Source of the DNA: Dermanyssus gallinae
Lineage: Eukaryota; Arthropoda; Arachnida; Mesostigmata; Dermanyssidae
Direction of reading: 5' to 3'
Length of the DNA stretch: 64,000 bases
Assembly (NCBI GenBank): GCA_003439945.1
Contig: QVRM01002755.1
Location: 1,443,001-1,507,000, forward strand
Shown: positions 58,228-64,000 of the stretch, piece after piece
How the letters are laid out: each line of letters starts with the position of its first letter
Numbering within the stretch: position 1 is the stretch's first letter
The notes under the pieces: generated by a model
What the model saw: only the letters and a program-made list of their open reading frames with translations
Told to the model about the DNA's origin: nothing
Databases searched by the model: none
Position numbers and translations under genes: made by a program

Positions 58228-58735
58228 TCACACATGCAGGAGAGAATCAGGAAGGCCACTATCGCAGCTGCAGCAATTAGCTGCCCACATACACGTTCGG
58301 TTAATGCAGCAATCGCTGCAATGAAGATCTACAAAAACGATAAAATTCGATGAAAACATGCGCCTTTGGGGTTTATATACGGAACTGGCAAAACAAAATT
58401 AGTGAGGTAGACATAGGTATTTATGGAACAGCAGCAATGTCGAGCATTGAATGGCGGGGTAGTGGGGTAAGAGATCGACATCTAACTACGGCCTTTGCAG
58501 CCCACGGATTTCATCATGTTGTAAGCAACGTGGAAGGTCTGCATAAACCACAGGATGAATGTCCATGCTGACAGTGCTGGAGGAAATGTGATCAATATGT
58601 GATCGCGGTATTTCCGGTGGTTCGATTCATAGAAGAACTAGCAAAACGCTAGATTGTTGGTTATCTTGATACATTTTGATGTAACATAAACGCATTTACC
58701 CCGCCCGAGTGTTAATAAAATAAATAAATAATTAT
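58228..58735 (+). pseudogene. LINE family A 3' fragment
   Basis: QERIRKATIAAAAI (58234-58275) parallels NETVRKALVSLYGEV in copy 1. Then comes a deletion, then FAAHGFHHVVSNVEGLHKPQDECPC (58494-58570) parallels IVHGYHYLVCSNAAFHEEYELCTC. A stop follows at the second cysteine pair. The 3' UTR ends aataaaataaataaataat at about 58735. Confidence 0.75.
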
Positions 58736-58939
58736 CAATATGTAAGGGCGTCACAGTTGCTAGTAATACAAGTATTACTACTACAAATAATTAGAATCTA
58801 CAACGAATTCAATCCGAATTCAAAGTAATAATTTCGATTAATCAACTTTCGTACTGAAAATCAGACGAAGACAATATGAGCAAAATAATAAGGACATTTA
58901 TTTATAACGGACTTAAGTAAACAAGTACAAGCAAACACC

Positions 58940-59130
58940 GGGGATACGCGCAATAGCGTGTTTCTGACGCAGACATTTGTATTGGCTGTTTGCAGAGGAA
59001 ATGCCGCGTCGGTAGTCAATGCGATAGGCTAAGTGGGTAGCTAAGGAAAAACCATAAACCATAACGGGGGTACACGTTCACTATTACATTTGTATTGCTC
59101 TGACACCTAATAAGTATGCAATAAAATAAT
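58940..59130 (+). mobile_element. Family B LINE 3' end, plus strand
   Basis: TFVLAVCRGNAASVV then NAIG and stop (58970-59032) is the terminal peptide of the RLE-type LINE. About 75 bp of 3' UTR and an impure (TAA)n tail (59112-59145) follow. It is truncated to about 200 bp. Confidence 0.8.
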
Positions 59131-59145
59131 AATAATGATAATAAT

Positions 59146-60164
59146 TACAATCATGATCATCCACTCTTTACACGACGCTCATGCAACGCTGATAAACGAC
59201 AACTTACGTGTGGAGAACAGTGGAACAGAGAAGCAGATTTGCTTGATATACTGGTACGTGCTGAACTTAATATATCATAGAAAAATCAATAATTCGGCAA
59301 TAACCGAGAGAGGGAACGGGGCAAAATAAAGTCTAACGTGCCCAGATAATACTCGTGTTTACGTGATGTTCATGATGTAACAATAAAGTGGCGTTACACT
59401 GGAACAGACCCTTGGCGCCCGTGTACTTCATGTTGCACTGCAAGAATCACTGGTCGACCGAATGCTTCTGTTTGCACGCACCCACCCACACAGATCGTTA
59501 ATCTTCCGAACAGCAACCAAAACAATTGTCCCATTTCAGACAGACAGTCGTGTGAGCCGTCGAAAATATTAAATACACTAATATACCAATGCAGTATATT
59601 ACAACACTTAATAAACACATATGATCGATTTAGAAAAAAAGCAGCTTGTTTAGACATACTTTTATTATCTTTTAGCTCTTTATTGCCCACTAAGTATGCA
59701 TACTAGACATAGAAGAAAACGCAGACTTTTGAACAGACGTCAAACAAATCCGTGTAGAAGGCCGACCATTGTTTACATGTATTATTCTATATTTAACTAG
59801 TAAAATCACGTGCTTGCCTGCAAAATAAACAAACGTGACGAATACTATAATTGTTCTAAAATTACCGACACAACTCCGTAACGACAGTAAAGTATTACGT
59901 ATCATTGAGCGCACATACGCTCTCATATCTGGTGTAATTGACCGTATATGATATGCGCTTAGAAACTAGCAGGCATTATAGGATGCATGAGCCTCTTACT
60001 TGCGGCAATTGAGTGAGAAGACCCCTGTCAACTTTTAGGCCTGGCGTAGCCTTGGACGTCACAGCAAGGCTTGGGTTTCTCTGCTGAGGTTTGGCACCAA
60101 CGTCATGTTTTTGTTGTGAAAGTATAATTAAACTATCTACAAGCTAGCGCGTATGTCGAGTCCG
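59146..60164. other. Non-coding stretch
   Basis: No feature recognised. Confidence 0.45.
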
Positions 60165-60300
60165 GTGGCGTGGTGCATTCGCCTGTGCCTCGCGACCGGA
60201 GGAGAAACATAGGTGCGCGGGTTTGAGCCCTACCGTTGTACATTTGTACCTATGGGCGTCCGTTTATGAAGCAATGCCAAAAGCAGTCCCGTAGATGCTA
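60165..60300 (+). repeat. SINE-1 copy (tRNA-derived)
   Basis: Head tccggtggcgtggtgcattc (A-box-like), B box gggtttgagccc (one change from consensus), then the body gtacatttgtacctatggg, ccgtttatgaagcaatg and aaaagcagtcc, shared with the minus-strand copy at 29257-29398. Confidence 0.8.
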
Positions 60301-60636
60301 AATTTTGGCTGAGGGTTAGCCGGAAATGTCTAATTAAGTTGGTGCATATACTCTACATACATCTAACACTTCCGTTCCGGCATATTTTCTAACAGTTGCA
60401 CATATGAGCTCTAACGACAAATGGTAACCGATACCACGACGAATACTGTTTCCTTGATGGGTTTAGCCATAAAGTTAGGCCAACGCAAAGAGGTCTACAA
60501 ACCTAGTTAAGCGACGTTTCAATGAAATGAATGACCTTTCTGAGGCGAAAAGAAAGCCTCAATGCGGGACAAATTACTTTAGTTACTTAATAACTCACGT
60601 ATACCGAATAAAACCGTTCACGTAAACAGCTAGAAC

Positions 60637-60678
60637 TCGCAAACAAATCGCCCTCGTACAAGGGCGATTTGTTTGCGA
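60637..60678. other. Perfect hairpin, 18-bp arms
   Basis: Arms 60637-60654 and 60661-60678 are exact complements around a 6-nt loop (cgtaca). Confidence 0.92.
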
Positions 60679-60786
60679 TTTTACGCTTAGTCTCTCAGCG
60701 CAGACTAAGCGCTGCTGAAGGTGCGACTTGTCCTCCATAGTAACTTTTCCAACTAGTCAAACAACATTGCATCAAATAACCGAGCA

Positions 60787-60950
60787 AGATGGCTTAGTGG
60801 CAAAAGCCTTTGCCTTGCATTCGGGAAGTCTGGGTTCGAAATCCAGACCGGCCACTCCTATTTTCGTTTTCATGGTTCCCAATTTAAACAAGGTGAATGC
60901 CAGGGTGGATTAAATATCGACCATGATCGAAAAAAAAAAACGGGGAGCAC
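60787..60950 (+). repeat. SINE-2 copy (tRNA-derived)
   Basis: Head gatggcttagtggcaaaagc (good A box), anticodon-like loop cttgcat (Ala-TGC-like), and B box ggttcgaaatc. The body ggccactcc, ttttcatggttcc, aaggtgaatgccaggg and an A10 run near 60930 match the minus-strand copy at 47412-47592. The weak anticodon stem and the shared non-tRNA body argue against a functional tRNA gene. Confidence 0.85.
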
Positions 60951-62444
60951 AGATGTCTCAATAAAAAGAGATGGTGCATTACCATCAAACCCCCCCCCCA
61001 TTAAAAAAAAATTACTTCACAGAAAAGCACGTGCCATACGACGATAGTAATACGTAACAATATAAGAACGCCATCAGCTAAGCCGTCGGAGTCAAGCAGA
61101 TCCGACCAACGGCGGCGCGGTTGAAGCACCGGAATCACCGGGGGGTTGTGGCGGGGGTGGTTCAGTGCTTCAACGGCGTACGATCGTCGTTCCAACGTGG
61201 CTGGTGAAATTTAACACTGATTGAACTTTTACGCGTGCAACCCACTGTTCGGCATGTTCATCGCGAGCACTTGAACACCAATGACGACAACTGAAAGTAT
61301 AACAGAAGCAACAACTTAAACTCTAACAACAACAGCAACACCAACAACAACAACTCAAACTACAACAGCAGCGATGGTCATCTTTGATGTTGGAAGAAGG
61401 GCGAATAGGTGGGTTGCCAGGAATTGTTGGTAATTGAGTCAAAATGCGGGAGGCGTGGGTGTAGGATTGGGGATTAGTGGCCTACGGTGGTGGGGTCAAG
61501 GGTTAGTGAAGTGTAGGGTCTGGATTTAGGGGGGTGTAGAGTTGGGAGCTTGTGGGGTGTGGAGTTGAGAGTTAATGAAGTGTGGACCTGGGCTTAGTAG
61601 TGGGGTGTGGCGAGGTGAGGTGAGGCTCGATGCGTCTGTGCGCCCTGGCATCTGATAGTTAGGCGTGTAGCACTCAGCAGCGTGCAGCTGTTGTAACAGA
61701 CACGGCACAGAGCGTAACTGTAAGTGGTCTGTCTGACGGATCACGCCAACCGCAAAGCTGGTCCAGCCAATGCGAAATCAAATGAAAGACACGACTACGA
61801 ATGCTCTTTTGTTCGAAGTAGCAATGCTGGCGGTGGTTTGCATACGACAACGTATTGTGGTAGTGTTTTGTCTGCGAATCCGGTTAACAGTCGCCGTCTG
61901 AGAGTCGAATACGAATACATGCCATTCGCATGACAGTGGCATTAGGAGAGCAGCGTAAACTCAGCAATGATCAAAGAACGGCATAACAGCAGCGCGGTGA
62001 CCTCACGCCGCACGTTAATTACGCTTTCACAACAACGTCCGCGAGCATCGGTAAGTTGCATAGAGCATAGGTTAAAGCTCACCTACGCCTCATAGACGCA
62101 AACAGGCGTTACCGGCTTGAACGCGTTGGGTCGAACGCAGGTTTGATCCATGCTTACCTTGGAACAAGAATTTTGATGGTGGAGACATCCGTAGAGGCCC
62201 ATAAAGGTCGAGCTCAAAAACTCGGTTGTCCGTAGAGGCTAACGCCACGTACTCACTGACTGTGTCATGAAGACTGAGTTCATATGCCAGCTTGTTCCTA
62301 TAGCTTAACCCAACTATTAGCTCAACCTTTACGTGCCATTCGTTTTGGTGGGTTACAGGACTAGACTAGAATTGCGACTGACCCTATGTGTACTAGCGTA
62401 GAGAAGCTTAAGAAGACCGAGTCGATATTGATGCGGATCCGTGA
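60951..62444. other. Non-coding stretch with a G-rich strand
   Basis: 61440-61625 is strongly G-rich on the plus strand, with loosely repeated gggtgtgg and gagttgggag words. No exon is supported. Confidence 0.45.
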
Positions 62445-62675
62445 AAACACAGCATCTTACATCTACACCGTTCTACAGAGGCTGCGTTTGGGACTGAGGT
62501 CGTATCTGTGCACACCTTTAGTGAGTTTATAGATGCGGTGACCACATCACCCGGTGCGCTCAATTTAGAACTCCTTGAGAGGAGAAGAGTTCGAAAAACG
62601 CGAAATGCTAGAGTAATTGAAAGTTCACACTGTGTAAAGGTTTTGGAAAAAGAGGGTGCCCATATCATTGGCTAG
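62445..62675 (+). pseudogene. Unrecognised 76-codon ORF tail
   Basis: Open frame from after a TGA at 62442 to TAG at 62673-62675 with no ATG in its first part. It reads TEVVSVHTFSEFIDAVTTSP and, further on, LELLERRRVRKTRNARVIES before the end GAHIIG. The composition looks protein-like, but I do not recognise it. It could be a terminal exon or a transposon ORF end. Confidence 0.25.
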
Positions 62676-63235
62676 AGTGACACCACGTATATAAAAATAA
62701 ATTCCTTAATTTGTGTATTGACTGATCATATGTATAGAGAGAAAGGAAGGGAGAGAGAGAGAGTTTAAACTATGTTATGAATCTGGCAAGATAAAATCAC
62801 GAAACGTCGAAAACACGCCCTTTCAATTTGGATTTAATTTTAGAAAGAGTTAGTCATCGCACTCGGACATATAAGTCAAATCGATGGTGGAATCGATTGC
62901 AGGCAATAGACGTCTCGACAAGTGTCCTTATATCGAGCTCAATATAAACGTTTACATTTAGTAAGATTCGTAGAACAGTCAGTGCTCTCTGCCTTGAGTA
63001 AAAGTGTTAGCAATTCATTTTGATGACTGAATGACCCGCTTCGACCTAGCCTTTGAGCGAAGGCTAGGTCTTTGGTTAAGATGCGGACGGCCTCGGCATC
63101 GCTTCTATTGAGGCTCCCAGACGACACGCCCTGCTATAATAGACATGCTTGTCATAGTTTTTTACACCTCTGTAGTATTCCCTATCTCTCGCACGCTGTC
63201 TTTCTCTGTCTCTCTCTCTTTCTATATTATTTTTT
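62676..63235. other. Non-coding stretch with a hairpin
   Basis: (GA)n-rich at 62738-62763. Perfect 11-bp hairpin gacctagcctt / aaggctaggtc at 63043-63070 with a 6-nt loop. (CT)n-rich at 63197-63222. Confidence 0.6.
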
Positions 63236-63365
63236 TACAATTATGTTGATTTCACTCAAATTGAGTATAATATACATTTCACATTGTATCTTTATGAAGC
63301 TCGATCTTCTTCACGCTTCTGACGAGAGAAGTAGTGCAACGATTTTCGGTCCAGCGCTGTGCCTT
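63236..63365 (-). mobile_element. LINE family A 3' end, 130 bp, reversed
   Basis: The minus strand reads gcacagcgctg, then ttgcactacttctctcg, gaagcgtgaagaagatcg, and tatattatactcaatttgag and gtgaaat, matching copy 1 at 46048-46162 almost base for base. A typical very short 5'-truncated insertion, and similar enough to suggest it is recent. Confidence 0.88.
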
Positions 63366-64000
63366 TCTATATTATTAAAACAATGTCAGCCGCATCGAGG
63401 CTGTCCTCTGGGTAAATAGTTTCGGCCGTTTACCGGATAGTACAAATTTGCATGACCTGTCTGTCTGTGTGTGGGTGTGCGATGTGTTTTCGTAGCGTGC
63501 ATTCCGGCCCTAGCTTGGTCCGCTTATACTGTCCCGCTCGAGCGTTACTAAATTTCGCTTTATTAAGTTTAATGACGCGGTCGACCCACGACGGAGGGCT
63601 GAGGAAGCTGAAGAAAGCTGAAGCAGCCACGCCATCAACCGTCACGCATAAACGACGCAACAGGCCTGAGTCAGTCGGTGCTGCGGAGGGGGGGGGGAGA
63701 TGGTAGACGTCTATGGATGAGAAGACACTAGTGAAAACGGGGCAAGTGCGGCAAGTGTGTATGCACATATGCAGTTGCTCGTATCAGCGTGTGTACTATA
63801 TTTGCGAATGCATAGTGTATAGACTGTTCTGTGTGGAAGAATGACGGTGTGTTGAGCGTGTGTGTGTGTGTGTGGGTCTGTTTGGGTTCTGTCGGCGGCT
63901 CTTTCGTCATTCCGCTAGGTTCACCGCTACTTAACGCCCAGCCCGGTCTCGCAGCAACGTTACTTAAGAATTAGTACTCAAAATTACGGCGTATTACGGC
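63366..64000. other. Non-coding stretch
   Basis: Contains a G9 run near 63690 and a (GT)n run at 63858-63874. No exon recognised. Confidence 0.45.

Noticed and set aside
60787..60860. A functional tRNA-Ala gene
   Set aside because: A and B boxes are good, but the anticodon stem is mostly wobble pairs and a non-tRNA body is shared with a second locus, so SINE is the better reading.

Overview
This is a eukaryotic, almost certainly arthropod, window. It is full of decayed non-LTR retrotransposons, mariner-type DNA transposons, tRNA-derived SINEs and very long (AT)n and (ATT)n microsatellites, and it has almost no genes. The mixture (mariner, R1-clade LINE, LINE tails with a restriction-like endonuclease) fits an arachnid or mite genome, but that placement is inference. 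The only convincing host gene is a GC-rich coding exon at 57054-57806. It encodes an unfamiliar secreted protein with six cysteines. The exon is preceded by a 3' splice site and a 17-bp minisatellite.

Layout. 1-13.4 kb: remnants of LINE family A (a two-ORF, APE-endonuclease LINE), one complete mariner copy with both inverted repeats (4370-5561), and a nested pair in which an R1-clade LINE (8467-10857, 15-bp target-site duplication) sits at the stop codon of an RLE-type LINE (family B). 11.0-11.9 kb and 19.1-20.7 kb: head-to-tail family B fragments separated by (TAA)n arrays. 13.4-16.8, 20.7-23.4, 39.4-42.0 and 53.6-54.8 kb: more GC-rich DNA with triplet repeats and no recognisable exon. 16.9-18.4 kb: two adjacent copies of a long-inverted-repeat MITE. 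24-38 kb: AT-rich DNA with SINE-3 copies, a SINE-1 copy, a CR1/jockey-like RT fragment and a second, broken mariner.

43.0-51.5 kb: the best family A copy (43048-46176, 14-bp target-site duplication), followed in the same orientation by an older copy that has itself been invaded by another LINE fragment and by SINE-2. 52-59 kb: more family A and B ends and the secreted-protein gene. 59-64 kb: SINE-1, SINE-2, an unrecognised ORF tail, and a short family A 3' end in reverse.

The most interesting signal is family B. It encodes a CCHC motif followed by an RLE-like PD...D core, ends in (TAA)n, and is found in head-to-tail arrays inside (TAA)n. This is what a TAA-repeat-targeting element of the R4/Dong type would look like if its own tails served as new targets. 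Other notable items are three SINE families, a set of perfect short-loop palindromes, and the orphan secreted gene behind its minisatellite.
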